The notes under the pieces were generated by a model. The model did no database searches. It saw nothing but the letters and a program-made list of their open reading frames with translations, and was not told the DNA's origin. From Collinsella tanakaei (GTDB lineage Bacteria > Actinomycetota > Coriobacteriia > Coriobacteriales > Coriobacteriaceae), in the NCBI RefSeq assembly GCF_016902615.1, contig NZ_JACJMB010000003.1:62001-126000 (forward strand): a stretch of DNA of 64,000 nucleotides, read 5' to 3'. Position numbers and translations under genes: made by a program. Shown here piece by piece: positions 24,808 through 32,541 of this stretch; the first letter of the stretch is position 1; the number at the start of each line of letters is the position of its first letter.

Positions 24808-26319
24808 CTAGACGCGCTTCCAGGGGATCGCGGAGCTCGTCTGCGCCATGCGCTCGCGTACGAGCTCGTCGCGCACGCGGGCAAGCCCGAGCTCCATGCC
24901 AACCATATAGGTCTGCGGGTACAGGAAGCGCTTGTAGGCGGCGTCGAGTGCGCCCAGCTCGGTTTTGCAGCGCTCGCGAGCGACCTCGATGGACTCGCGC
25001 GGACCGACCGCCTGGCCGTCGCGCACGACGGGCTCGAGCAGCTCATGGTAACTCAAGCCGGCAACGCTCGTGACGAGCGCCGCGTCGTTCACGGCCACGA
25101 GCGTCGTGCCGCGCGTCGCACCCTCGCCCTCGAGATAGGCCTCGTCGAAAATCATGTCGCATACCGGGCTGCCCGCGCCGTCCACGTAGCGGCGCACCTG
25201 CTGGATACCGGGAATCGTGCGCTTGTCGGGCTGCTCGGAGAGCTTCAGGACGGGCGTCCAGGGGTCGTCCGCCGACGCGCGATGCGCCGCGAGCTTGTAG
25301 ACGCAGCCGAGTGCCGGCTGGTCGTAGCAGGTGGCGAGCTTCGTGCCCACGCCGAAGCTGTCCACCGGCGCGCCCTGGTTCAAAAGCGACTGGATCGTGT
25401 ACTCGTCGAGGTCGTTGGACAGGACGATCTTCACGTAGTCGAGCCCCTCCTCGTCGAGACGGCCGCGCACGTAGGCGGAGAGCTTCGCCAGGTCGCCGGA
25501 GTCGATGCGGATACCCGCCAGACGCTCGCCGGCGGCCTCCATCTCGCGCGCGACGATGATGGCGTTCTCCACGCCCTCGCGCACGTCGTAGGTATCGATC
25601 AGCAGCGTGCAGTTCTTGGGGCTGCTCTGCGCGAACGCGCGGAACGCCTCGAGCTCGGAATCGAACGCCATGACCCAGCTGTGCGCATGCGTGCCCGACA
25701 CCGGGATGCCGTACTTGCGGCCGGCGAGCACGTTGGAGGTCGACGCGCAGCCCGCGATATAGCTCGCGCGCGCCACGGCCATGCCGCCGTCGGGACCCTG
25801 GGCGCGGCGCAGGCCGAACTCGGCCACGGGACGGCCCTTCGCCGCCGCCACGACTCGCGCCGTCTTGGTGGCCACGAGCGTCTGGAAGCCGATGGCGTTC
25901 AGCAGCGCGGTCTCGAGCAGCTGACACTCGAGCATGGAGCCCGTCACGCGGACCATGGGCTCGCGCGGGAACACGAGCGCGCCCTCGGGCACGGCGTCGA
26001 TGTCCACATGGGGACGGAATGCGCACAGGTACTCGAGGAACGCCGGGTTGAACATCCTGCCGCCCGCGGGCGCCGAGAGGCCAGCCAGGTAGTCGATGTC
26101 CTCATCGGTGAAACGCAGGTTCTCCACGAGGTCCGCCAGCTCGGCGCTGCCGCACATGACGGCGTAGGCGCTCTCGAAGGGATGGTCGCGGTAGAACGCC
26201 GTGAAGCACCCCTGCTCGTCCTGCTTGCCGTTCTCCCACAGGCCCTGAGCCATCGTCAGCTCGTAGAGGTCGGTGAGCATCGCGACGTCAGTCGGTCGCG
26301 AAACGTCTGTCAAAGCCAT
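24808..26319 (-). CDS. pncB: Nicotinate phosphoribosyltransferase
   Basis: 503 aa from ATG 26319, with AAGGAGCG upstream. The opening MLTDLYELTMAQGLWENG, the middle GIPVSGTHAHSWVMAFDSE containing the His loop, and GIRIDSGDLAKLS with SFGVGTKLATC are characteristic of the long bacterial PncB type. It makes nicotinate mononucleotide from nicotinate and PRPP in NAD salvage. About 80 bases after a small tail-anchored-protein gene on the same strand, so probably in one transcript. ~210 bases upstream of proB. Confidence 0.95.
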   Translation of the reverse strand: MALTDVSRPTDVAMLTDLYELTMAQGLWENGKQDEQGCFTAFYRDHPFESAYAVMCGSAELADLVENLRFTDEDIDYLAGLSAPAGGRMFNPAFLEYLCAFRPHVDIDAVPEGALVFPREPMVRVTGSMLECQLLETALLNAIGFQTLVATKTARVVAAAKGRPVAEFGLRRAQGPDGGMAVARASYIAGCASTSNVLAGRKYGIPVSGTHAHSWVMAFDSELEAFRAFAQSSPKNCTLLIDTYDVREGVENAIIVAREMEAAGERLAGIRIDSGDLAKLSAYVRGRLDEEGLDYVKIVLSNDLDEYTIQSLLNQGAPVDSFGVGTKLATCYDQPALGCVYKLAAHRASADDPWTPVLKLSEQPDKRTIPGIQQVRRYVDGAGSPVCDMIFDEAYLEGEGATRGTTLVAVNDAALVTSVAGLSYHELLEPVVRDGQAVGPRESIEVARERCKTELGALDAAYKRFLYPQTYMVGMELGLARVRDELVRERMAQTSSAIPWKRV

Positions 26320-26396
26320 GGTCGCTCCTTACCATATGCAACAAGGCGCCGGGCAAGGCACCGGCGCCACAGGTTCCGAAAAGCTATAGGGCGAAA

Positions 26397-26813
26397 CTAC
26401 ACCATTCCGCTGTTGGAGAGAAAGATCCAGACCGCGCCGATGATCACGAAGGCGAACACCGCGGCGATGATGATCTTCTGCGCCGGCGGCATGCCGGGGA
26501 TCTCATCGGGATCGTCTGACTGCGGGGTCATGACCATGCGCTGGCCGAACGAGAGGTGGTCGGGGTCGACCACGGGCGGACGGTCGTCCGCACGGCGTGC
26601 AGCCTGGGCGGCAGCCTTCGGGGCGACCGCGCTGACAGGGGCATCGGTGGCCTCGTCGACACGGGAGGCACGGGCCTCTGCACGCAGGGCCTCGAGCTCG
26701 GCGCGCTCCCTCCGGGCGCGCTCGGCCTCCTCGCGGGCCGCCTTCTCGGCACGCAGGGCCTCGAGTTCGGCGCGCTCGTCATCAGAAAGCGGCGCGGTTT
26801 CCTGCTCGGCCAT
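26397..26813 (-). CDS. Small coiled-coil protein with C-terminal membrane anchor
   Basis: 138 aa, ATG 26813 with GGAGG upstream. Residues ~8-55 are a highly charged Glu/Arg/Ala coiled coil with an internal near-repeat (AELEALRAE occurs twice). A Pro/Ala linker and a single hydrophobic segment (KIIIAAVFAFVIIGAVWIFL, ~113-132) end the protein, so it is predicted to be tail-anchored. No family or catalytic motif recognised. It precedes pncB on the same strand. Confidence 0.65.
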   Translation of the reverse strand: MAEQETAPLSDDERAELEALRAEKAAREEAERARRERAELEALRAEARASRVDEATDAPVSAVAPKAAAQAARRADDRPPVVDPDHLSFGQRMVMTPQSDDPDEIPGMPPAQKIIIAAVFAFVIIGAVWIFLSNSGMV

Positions 26814-27224
26814 CGCGGACCTCCGATCTGTCGCGCCAGGCGATCCCGGCGCTCGTAGCTTTTCTATCGACCGTCAGTATAACCGTTTGACCCTCCCGCG
26901 ACGAAGCGGCATGGGCGATGGAACCCGATTGTTCACAGGTGCGGCGCGCGTCAGCGCACGCGGCGACGCAGAGGGCGGCAAGATGGCAGCAGAGGCGGGC
27001 GGACCGCTGGAAACCGGCGCAGATGGCAGGTCGAACACCGCTGACAGACAAAGACGGCAGCGCGCCTGCGCGGACGGTGGACGACCCGAAACGGCTCTCC
27101 GGCGACCGCTGGGCGGCGGGGCGGTCGCCCTCCCCCGCACAGCCGATCCGGACAGGAGGCCGCAAAGCGCGAGTGCCCGCCGATGTGCGCCACCGCGCAT
27201 CGGTTGCAAACGGAGCCATCTGCA

Positions 27225-27260
27225 AACGAAAACGGGCACCTACCGAAGTAAGTGCCCGTT
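27225..27260 (-). terminator. Intrinsic terminator of tRNA-Ala
   Basis: Minus strand: AACGGGCAC / GTGCCCGTT stem with a short loop, followed by TTCGTTT, 11 bases past the tRNA 3' end. Confidence 0.85.
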
Positions 27261-27270
27261 GCGAATCCTG

Positions 27271-27346
27271 TGGTGGAGACGAAGGGAATCGAACCCTCGG
27301 CCTCTGCCATGCGACGGCAGCGCTCTCCCAGCTGAGCTACGTCCCC
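27271..27346 (-). tRNA. tRNA-Ala (CGC)
   Basis: 76 nt with encoded CCA. Anticodon stem CTGCC/GGCAG with loop GTCGCAT gives anticodon CGC (codon GCG). The acceptor GGGGACG / CGTCTCC contains the G3-U70 pair that identifies alanine tRNAs. Confidence 0.95.
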
Positions 27347-27359
27347 AAGACGAGTTTCT

Positions 27360-27387
27360 ATAATAGCGACTAAATGGACGCTGTCAA
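27360..27387 (-). promoter_or_regulatory. Promoter of tRNA-Ala
   Basis: Minus strand: consensus TTGACA (27387-27382), 16-base spacer, TATTAT (27365-27360), placing the start a few bases before the tRNA. Confidence 0.85.
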
Positions 27388-27434
27388 CAAGAAACTTGCC
27401 AAAAATGGGCCGCCCCACGCTTCACGATAATGAA

Positions 27435-27692
27435 CCCACCTCTACAAGGTGGGTGCCCTCATCGGCCCCTCCAGCGTCCTTAACAACGAAGGATACCTGT
27501 ACTAGGCACGACTGTGTGGGCTCCCTAAATAAACTCGACGGTTCACCCAGTTGCTCCGCGTGGGGCGGAACATCTTCATCATAGGGCACGCCGTTCGCAT
27601 TACCAGTCTTGACTTCAACCGAACTGTGGTGGAAGATGGAGGCACACGCCTGTCTCAGGACCCCACTTTAAGCGCCCTACCGGCGCTTTTTT
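27435..27692 (+). ncRNA. Candidate structured RNA ending in an intrinsic terminator
   Basis: No credible ORF occupies this stretch. It opens with a perfect 7-bp hairpin (CCCACCT / AGGTGGG, 27435-27453). Just after comes GTGCC-CTCATC (27453-27463), which pairs with GATGG-AGGCAC (27635-27645) to close a ~190-nt domain. That domain contains further hairpins such as GTCCTT / AAGGAT and GGTTC..GAAC. It ends in a strong terminator, AGCGCC / GGCGCT followed by six T (27670-27692). A -10-like GATAAT lies at 27426-27431. A closing stem, open centre and apical hairpins resemble 6S RNA, but the class is not proven; a leader controlling the downstream GNAT-PflX gene is the alternative. Confidence 0.5.
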
Positions 27693-27714
27693 AATACCGA
27701 AAGGGCTTTTCGCC

Positions 27715-29241
27715 ATGCATGTCTCACCCGCTACCGCAGACGATCTCCCCGCGCTTACACATATGTACGCAGCCGTGGCGGACGCCATGCGCGACACGCC
27801 CTACGACGCCCACTGGGACATGGCCTACCATCCCACCGAAGAGCACCTGCGCGCCACCATCGCGGCGGGCGATCTGTTCATCTGCCGCGAGGAGGCCTCC
27901 GCGCGCGGCCCCATCCTCGGCGCGTTCGTGCTCGATGCCGATGAGGACGAGGCCTACGCGCAGGCCTCCTGGGCGGTCCTTGGGGCAGACGGCATCGCCG
28001 TCATCCACCTGCTTGCCGTCTCCACGGGCGCCCGCGGCCGCGGGGTCGGGCACGTCCTCGTGGCGGCCGCGAAAGAGGCTGCCCGGAAGCGAGGCGCCCG
28101 CTCGCTTCGACTCGACGTCCTGGCAAGCAACGCCCCGGCGGTCGCGCTCTACCGCAGCGAGGGCTTCGTCGACCTCGGCGTGTTCACCCTCGCCTACGAC
28201 GGCGGCTTCATCGTATCCGCCCATCTCATGGAGTTCGATCTCGCGAACACGGAGACATCTGGGCGCGCGGCCGCAGGCGCCGAGCGCACGCTTCTGCGCC
28301 CCGCATCCCTTGCCGCCTGCGAGCTGTGCCCTCGGCGCTGCCGGGCAGAGCGCCTGGACGGGCGTGCGGGCATCTGCGGCGCGACCGATACGCTCAAGCT
28401 CGCCCGTGCCGCTCTCCACATGTGGGAGGAACCGCCCATCTCGGGCGAAGCCGGTTCGGGAACCATCTTCTTCAGCGGCTGCCCGCTCAAGTGCGTCTAC
28501 TGCCAGAACCACGAGATCTCGACCGGCAACTTCGGCATCGAGGTCCCGCCTGAGCGCCTGGTCGAGATCATGCTCGAGCTTGAGGGCCAGGGCGCGCTGA
28601 ACATCAACCTCGTCACGGCGACGCACTACGCGCACCTGCTGCCCGAAGCCGTTGCGCGCGCTCGCGCGCGGGGGCTCTCCATCCCCATCGTCTACAACAC
28701 GAGCGGCTACGAGCGCGTGCGGGCGGTGCGCGAGCTCGACGGCATCGTCGACATCTGGCTCACCGATTTCAAGTACGCCGATGCGCGCCTGGCGTCGCAG
28801 CTCTCGCACGTGCCCGACTACCCCGCGGTCGCCCGCGCCGCACTTGCCCAGATGGTGCGCCAGATCGACGCGCGCGGCGGCGAGCGCGTGGACGAGGACG
28901 GCATCATGCGACGGGGCATCATCGTGCGCCACCTCGTGCTGCCCGGGCATGCGGACGACTCGTGCGCCGTTCTCGACGCCATCTGGGAGACAGCCGGCGA
29001 CGTGCCCATCTCCGTCATGAGCCAGTACACGCCGAATGAGCAGATGCGCAAAGCGGGCGGCGAGCTGGCGCGCGCCGTGACGACCGAGGAGTACGAGCTC
29101 GTGCTCGACCACGCCGACGACCTCGGCTTCACGCAGATGTTCTGGCAGGAGGGCGGCGCGGTCGACGAGAGCTTCACGCCGGCTTTCGACACCTCCGGCG
29201 TGCTCACGTGCGCAGACGGCCCCATCCGGCCGCGCGCGTAG
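27715..29241 (+). CDS. GNAT acetyltransferase fused to PflX-type radical SAM protein
   Basis: 508 aa, ATG 27715. Residues 1 to ~180 form a GNAT N-acetyltransferase (VIHLLAVSTGARGRGVGHVLV acetyl-CoA loop, then ASNAPAVALYRSEGFVDLG). From ~190 on is a radical SAM protein of the PflX type (pyruvate formate-lyase activase-like). It has an accessory Cys cluster CELCPRRC..GRAGICG before the canonical CxxxCxxC at Cys256, Cys260 and Cys263 (GCPLKCVYCQN), and NLVTATHYAHL, MSQYTPN and MFWQEG further on. The two domains are normally separate proteins. The join is in frame with no sign of a sequencing error. Joint function unknown. Confidence 0.85.
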   Translation: MHVSPATADDLPALTHMYAAVADAMRDTPYDAHWDMAYHPTEEHLRATIAAGDLFICREEASARGPILGAFVLDADEDEAYAQASWAVLGADGIAVIHLLAVSTGARGRGVGHVLVAAAKEAARKRGARSLRLDVLASNAPAVALYRSEGFVDLGVFTLAYDGGFIVSAHLMEFDLANTETSGRAAAGAERTLLRPASLAACELCPRRCRAERLDGRAGICGATDTLKLARAALHMWEEPPISGEAGSGTIFFSGCPLKCVYCQNHEISTGNFGIEVPPERLVEIMLELEGQGALNINLVTATHYAHLLPEAVARARARGLSIPIVYNTSGYERVRAVRELDGIVDIWLTDFKYADARLASQLSHVPDYPAVARAALAQMVRQIDARGGERVDEDGIMRRGIIVRHLVLPGHADDSCAVLDAIWETAGDVPISVMSQYTPNEQMRKAGGELARAVTTEEYELVLDHADDLGFTQMFWQEGGAVDESFTPAFDTSGVLTCADGPIRPRA

Positions 29242-29278
29242 GGCCGCAATGCGCGCATGCGGCATCCTCATACGCGAA

Positions 29279-29318
29279 GGGGCCCGCCCAGACGCCGGAC
29301 GGCATCTGGGCGGGCCCC
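29279..29318 (+). terminator. Terminator of the GNAT-PflX gene
   Basis: GGGGCCCGCCCAGA / TCTGGGCGGGCCCC, a 14-bp perfect stem with a 12-base loop, followed by CTCTTCAT. The T-tract is weak. Confidence 0.75.
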
Positions 29319-29373
29319 TCTTCATATGGGTGCCGGTTTCAAAAGGCGCGATACCGCGTTGCGTGCCGGACGC

Positions 29374-30183
29374 TCAGGACAGGTAGCCCAACGCGCGAAG
29401 CGTGAGCACGATGCCGTCGCGGTCATTCGAAGGCGCGATGAGCGGGTAGCTCGCGGCGAGCTCCGCGGGCGCGTTCGCCATCAGGTAGCCGTGCCCCACC
29501 GCATCGAGCATGGGCACGTCGTTGTAGTTGTCGCCGAACGCGAGCGCATCCGCGGGGTCGATGCCGTACAGGTCGCAAAACGTGCGGACCGCGCTCGCCT
29601 TGCTCGTGTCGGCGCGCATGACCTCGATGAGCGTCGGCGATGACTGGGCGATGGCGAGCTCCGGGAAGCGCTCGCGCAGGCGCCGCTCGACCTCGTAGGT
29701 CGCGCCGGCGCTGCACAGGCACATGATCTTCTGCACCTCGTCGCGCTCGATGGACGACACGGCGCCCTCGCGCGCCCGTGCGCACACGATGCGCTCCTCC
29801 GCCTTGATGCGGGGGTCGTCCACCCGAGGCGCCACCCAGTCCTCGAAGGAGTAGGCGCTCCACGTCGCGTCGAGGTGCTCGCCCTCCACGAACGCGACGA
29901 CCTCGGCGGCCTGGGCGCGCGTGAGGCCATGGTGGTGGATGATGGAGCGGTCCGCGTCCATGATGACGCCGCCGCTGTAGGTGACGACCGGGCAGACGAG
30001 CCCGGTGCGGTCGAGCAGCGGGAAGGTCCCCTGCATGCCGCGGGCGGTCACGATGACAAACGGGATGCCCGCCGCCTGCACCGCATCGATCGCCTGCCGG
30101 GTCGCGGGCGTGAGCTCGCTTGCCGAGTTGAGCAGTGTGCCGTCGATATCGCTGAAAATCGCCGTGCTGGGCGCACCTGCCAA
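29374..30183 (-). CDS. Cof-type HAD-superfamily phosphatase
   Basis: 269 aa. TTG 30183 has GAGGAGG upstream and starts the protein directly before the HAD motif I, FSDIDGTLLNS (nucleophile Asp at ~12). Motif II is a Thr in FVIVTARG, and motif IV is ALAFGDNYNDVPML (~215-228). A C2B cap domain lies between, as in Cof/YbhA-type sugar-phosphate or cofactor phosphatases. Substrate unknown. It lies 78 bases downstream of the YczE-family gene's end on the same strand and may be read from that operon. Confidence 0.88.
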   Translation of the reverse strand: MAGAPSTAIFSDIDGTLLNSASELTPATRQAIDAVQAAGIPFVIVTARGMQGTFPLLDRTGLVCPVVTYSGGVIMDADRSIIHHHGLTRAQAAEVVAFVEGEHLDATWSAYSFEDWVAPRVDDPRIKAEERIVCARAREGAVSSIERDEVQKIMCLCSAGATYEVERRLRERFPELAIAQSSPTLIEVMRADTSKASAVRTFCDLYGIDPADALAFGDNYNDVPMLDAVGHGYLMANAPAELAASYPLIAPSNDRDGIVLTLRALGYLS

Positions 30184-30261
30184 GGGAACCTCCTCGTGTG
30201 GACGCTACCAGCGATGGTAGCGCAACTCCGGGCAAGAGCGGCTGAAGAGCCGGCTGCCCCC

Positions 30262-30957
30262 CTACATCGCGGCCTCGGGGGCTCCCATCTCGCTGCGCGA
30301 CAGGCCGGCGATGGCGGCGAGCAGCGGCACATGGCGGTTCACGAGGTTCACGATCCTGCCCACGAGCAGCGCCGAGATGACCGTGCCGATGCCCAGGCCC
30401 TGGATGCCGTGGAAGAACACGAGCGACAGCGTGAGCGCAATGAGGACGAGCGTCACGTCGAAGGCGACCTTGCAGCTGCCGAACGGCTTGCCGGACACCG
30501 ACGAGATCGCGCGCACCGCGCCCTCGCCCGGAACCACGATCACGTTCGGCGCAACCTCGATGGCGATGCCGAGGGCGAGCACCGTGCAGCCCGCGAGCAG
30601 CAGCACGATCTGCGAGACGGGGCCTGTGGGCGCCAGGCCGTCGAGCAGCATCATGCTCACGTCGATCAAGGCGCTGAACACGACGTTCACCACGAGCTGC
30701 AGCAGCTGGATCGGCTGGAAGTCACGGCGCAGCAGCACGATCTGGAGCGCGATGAACAGCAGGTTGACGGCGAAGGTGAACTCGCCGAGCGTCGGGGCGA
30801 ACGCGAGGTCGAGCACGTAGGCCACGCTCGAGATCGGAGAGGTGCCGAGCGCCGCTTTGGTGATGACGGCGATGCCGAATGAGTTGATGGCGACGCCGAT
30901 GACGAAGAACAGATAACGAAGCGCGAGGCGGCGCTTGTGGCCAACCGAGTATTCCAT
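30262..30957 (-). CDS. YczE/YyaS/YitT-family membrane protein (copy 1)
   Basis: 231 aa, about five membrane helices. The N-terminal region INSFGIAVITKAALGTSPIS (~residues 24-43) has the GTSP turn characteristic of the family, and the fourth helix carries VAPNVIVVPGEG. The ATG at 30957 directly abuts the TAA of the upstream MarR gene, so the two are co-transcribed and translationally coupled. A paralogue lies at 60894-61622 with a related control site. Function of the family is not established; transport is likely. Confidence 0.85.
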   Translation of the reverse strand: MEYSVGHKRRLALRYLFFVIGVAINSFGIAVITKAALGTSPISSVAYVLDLAFAPTLGEFTFAVNLLFIALQIVLLRRDFQPIQLLQLVVNVVFSALIDVSMMLLDGLAPTGPVSQIVLLLAGCTVLALGIAIEVAPNVIVVPGEGAVRAISSVSGKPFGSCKVAFDVTLVLIALTLSLVFFHGIQGLGIGTVISALLVGRIVNLVNRHVPLLAAIAGLSRSEMGAPEAAM

Positions 30958-31404
30958 TTACTCCCCCATCTCCTCAGAGGCGGCCAGGTTCGAGATCACG
31001 CGGCCGAGCAGCCCCTTGAGCTGCTCGGCCTCCGACGCGGAAAAACCGGTCAGGCAGGTGTCATCGACCTGGTCGCCGAACACCTGGACGCAGCGCCCCG
31101 CCTCGCGGCCCAGCCGCGTCAGCTGCACATGCACGCGGCGGCGGTCGGCCTCATCGGGCACGCGCTCGATGAGGCCGCCCTCCTCCATGCGCGCGAGCAC
31201 GCTCGCCACGGTGGACTTGTCCATCACACACGCCTGCGCGATGTCGCGCTGGCTGCAGCCATCGTTGACCATAAGGTGCTCGAGCACCTTCGGCTGCCCC
31301 GGCATGAGCCCGACCGCGCGCGTGCGGCCGAGCATCGCCCGGTTGGAATGGCTGAACGCCATGAGCAGCAGATGGTGAATGGAATCGTTCGTACGGCACT
31401 CCAT
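30958..31404 (-). CDS. MarR-family transcriptional regulator
   Basis: 148 aa from ATG 31404 (GGAG ten bases before); upstream in-frame starts would run into the promoter. Winged HTH with GCSQRDIAQACVMDKSTVASVLARMEEGGLIER (recognition helix and wing, ~residues 50-85) and the DRRRVHVQLT wing strand. It is first in an operon with the YczE-family membrane protein, whose start codon follows its stop without a gap. A dyad over the transcription start (31427-31447) is the likely autoregulatory operator. Members of the family usually release DNA on binding a small phenolic or amphipathic ligand. Confidence 0.88.
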   Translation of the reverse strand: MECRTNDSIHHLLLMAFSHSNRAMLGRTRAVGLMPGQPKVLEHLMVNDGCSQRDIAQACVMDKSTVASVLARMEEGGLIERVPDEADRRRVHVQLTRLGREAGRCVQVFGDQVDDTCLTGFSASEAEQLKGLLGRVISNLAASEEMGE

Positions 31405-31426
31405 GGCACGGCGCTCCAGATTGTTC

Positions 31427-31478
31427 GTATACCAACAGTTTGCATACATACTATCTGCTGTGCACGCGCTCCTGTCAA
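31427..31478 (-). promoter_or_regulatory. Promoter and operator of the MarR-YczE operon
   Basis: Minus strand: TTGACA (31478-31473), 17-base spacer, GATAGT (31455-31450). A 21-bp imperfect dyad (31427-31447, half-site GTATGCAAAC on the minus strand) covers the expected transcription start. A related dyad lies at 61646-61666 before the second YczE-family gene. Confidence 0.6.
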
Positions 31479-31580
31479 GATTCGAAACCCGCTCTTCACA
31501 TCGGCGCGCATCGCGCGCAGGCACGCGGTGCGCACCTCAACACGAGCTCTTGCACCCGAGTGCGCTCTGAATGCAAAACG

Positions 31581-31639
31581 ACGAACTTGCCGATAATCTC
31601 TCTAAGAAGAGCCCTTAGAGAGATTATCGGCACGTTCGT
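31581..31639. repeat. 59-bp palindromic element, copy 2
   Basis: Arms 31581-31606 and 31614-31639 pair at 25 of 26 positions around a 7-base loop. Same length and same landmarks (ACGAACTTGCC, TCTC-CTAA, CTTAG-GAGA, GTTCGT) as 10363-10421. It lies between the LOG-family gene's end and the MarR promoter. Confidence 0.8.
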
Positions 31640-31693
31640 CGATGTCGGGCAGCTGACTGAAGGCCCCGAGGGACCGAAGCGCGCCACGCGCCG

Positions 31694-32476
31694 TTAGCGC
31701 TCAGGCATGCCGGAGAGCGCGACCGCCACGGCCTCTTCCACGTCATCGGTGATCTGCACGAGCGCGGGGTCGAGCGGCGAGATGTAGCCGCTGTCGAGCA
31801 TCGTGCCCGAGATCCAGTCGAACAGCCCGTGCCAATAGTCGGCGCCCACGAGTGCGGCGGGCATGCGCTTCACCTTATGGGTCTGCACGAGCGTGAGCAG
31901 CTCGAACAGCTCGTCGAGCGTCCCGAAACCGCCCGGGAATACGATGGCGCCCGAGGAGTACTTCACGAACATCGTCTTGCGCACGAAGAAATACCGAAAC
32001 GTCATGCCGAGGTTCACCCAGGCGTTCAGCTCCTGCTCGTGCGGAAGCTCGATGCCGAGCCCCACCGACGTGCCGCCCGCCACGGCGGCCCCGCGGTTGG
32101 CGGCCTCCATGATGCCCGGGCCGCCGCCGGTGATCACGGCCACGCCGTGTGCCGCGAGCAGCTTGCCCGCGCGCCGCGCCGCCCGGTACATGGAGTCGTT
32201 GCGCGGCGTGCGCGCCGACCCGAAGATCGCCACCGCGGGCCCGAGCTCGGCGAGCGCGCCGAAGCCGTCCACGAATTCCGCCTGGATGCGCATGACGCGC
32301 CAGGGGTCCATATGGAGCCAGTCGGTGGAGTCCTCGGTGGCGAGCAGGTTGCCCGTCGTCGTCTGCTCCGGAATCATCGGGCCGCGCAGGATCACCGGAC
32401 CCTTGTGGTAGGTCTGCGCGAACAGCACCGACTCGACCTCCTGCGCGCCCGGCGCGTCTTTGCTCTCGTCCGCCAC
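31694..32476 (-). CDS. LOG-family (TIGR00730-type) Rossmann-fold protein
   Basis: 260 aa from GTG 32476, chosen because GGAGGG lies seven bases before it; ATG 32491 overlaps that ribosome site. Motifs: AIFGSARTPRND, ITGGGPGIMEAANRGA and the family signature PGGFGTLDELFE (~residues 181-192). Proteins of this family cleave nucleoside 5'-monophosphates to base and ribose 5-phosphate (cytokinin-activating LOG enzymes). Many are annotated as lysine decarboxylase-like without evidence. Substrate here is unknown. 65 bases downstream of the rubredoxin-fusion gene on the same strand. Confidence 0.87.
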   Translation of the reverse strand: MADESKDAPGAQEVESVLFAQTYHKGPVILRGPMIPEQTTTGNLLATEDSTDWLHMDPWRVMRIQAEFVDGFGALAELGPAVAIFGSARTPRNDSMYRAARRAGKLLAAHGVAVITGGGPGIMEAANRGAAVAGGTSVGLGIELPHEQELNAWVNLGMTFRYFFVRKTMFVKYSSGAIVFPGGFGTLDELFELLTLVQTHKVKRMPAALVGADYWHGLFDWISGTMLDSGYISPLDPALVQITDDVEEAVAVALSGMPER

Positions 32477-32541
32477 GGGACATCCCTCCATCCGCTCGCG
32501 CGCCGCAGCCCGACAGGAGGGCGCGGCGCGCACACGTTCGT

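Noticed and set aside
23227-27363. 1378-codon plus-strand open frame across proB, pncB and the tRNA-Ala region
   Set aside because: Antisense shadow of proB and nicotinate phosphoribosyltransferase. High GC opens long frames on the opposite strand; the peptide is Arg/His-rich with no motif and crosses a tRNA gene.
27435-27692. T-box leader or tmRNA/RNase P RNA
   Set aside because: No T-box sequence, no tmRNA CCA end or tag frame, and none of the RNase P core blocks were seen. 6S-like is only a structural resemblance.
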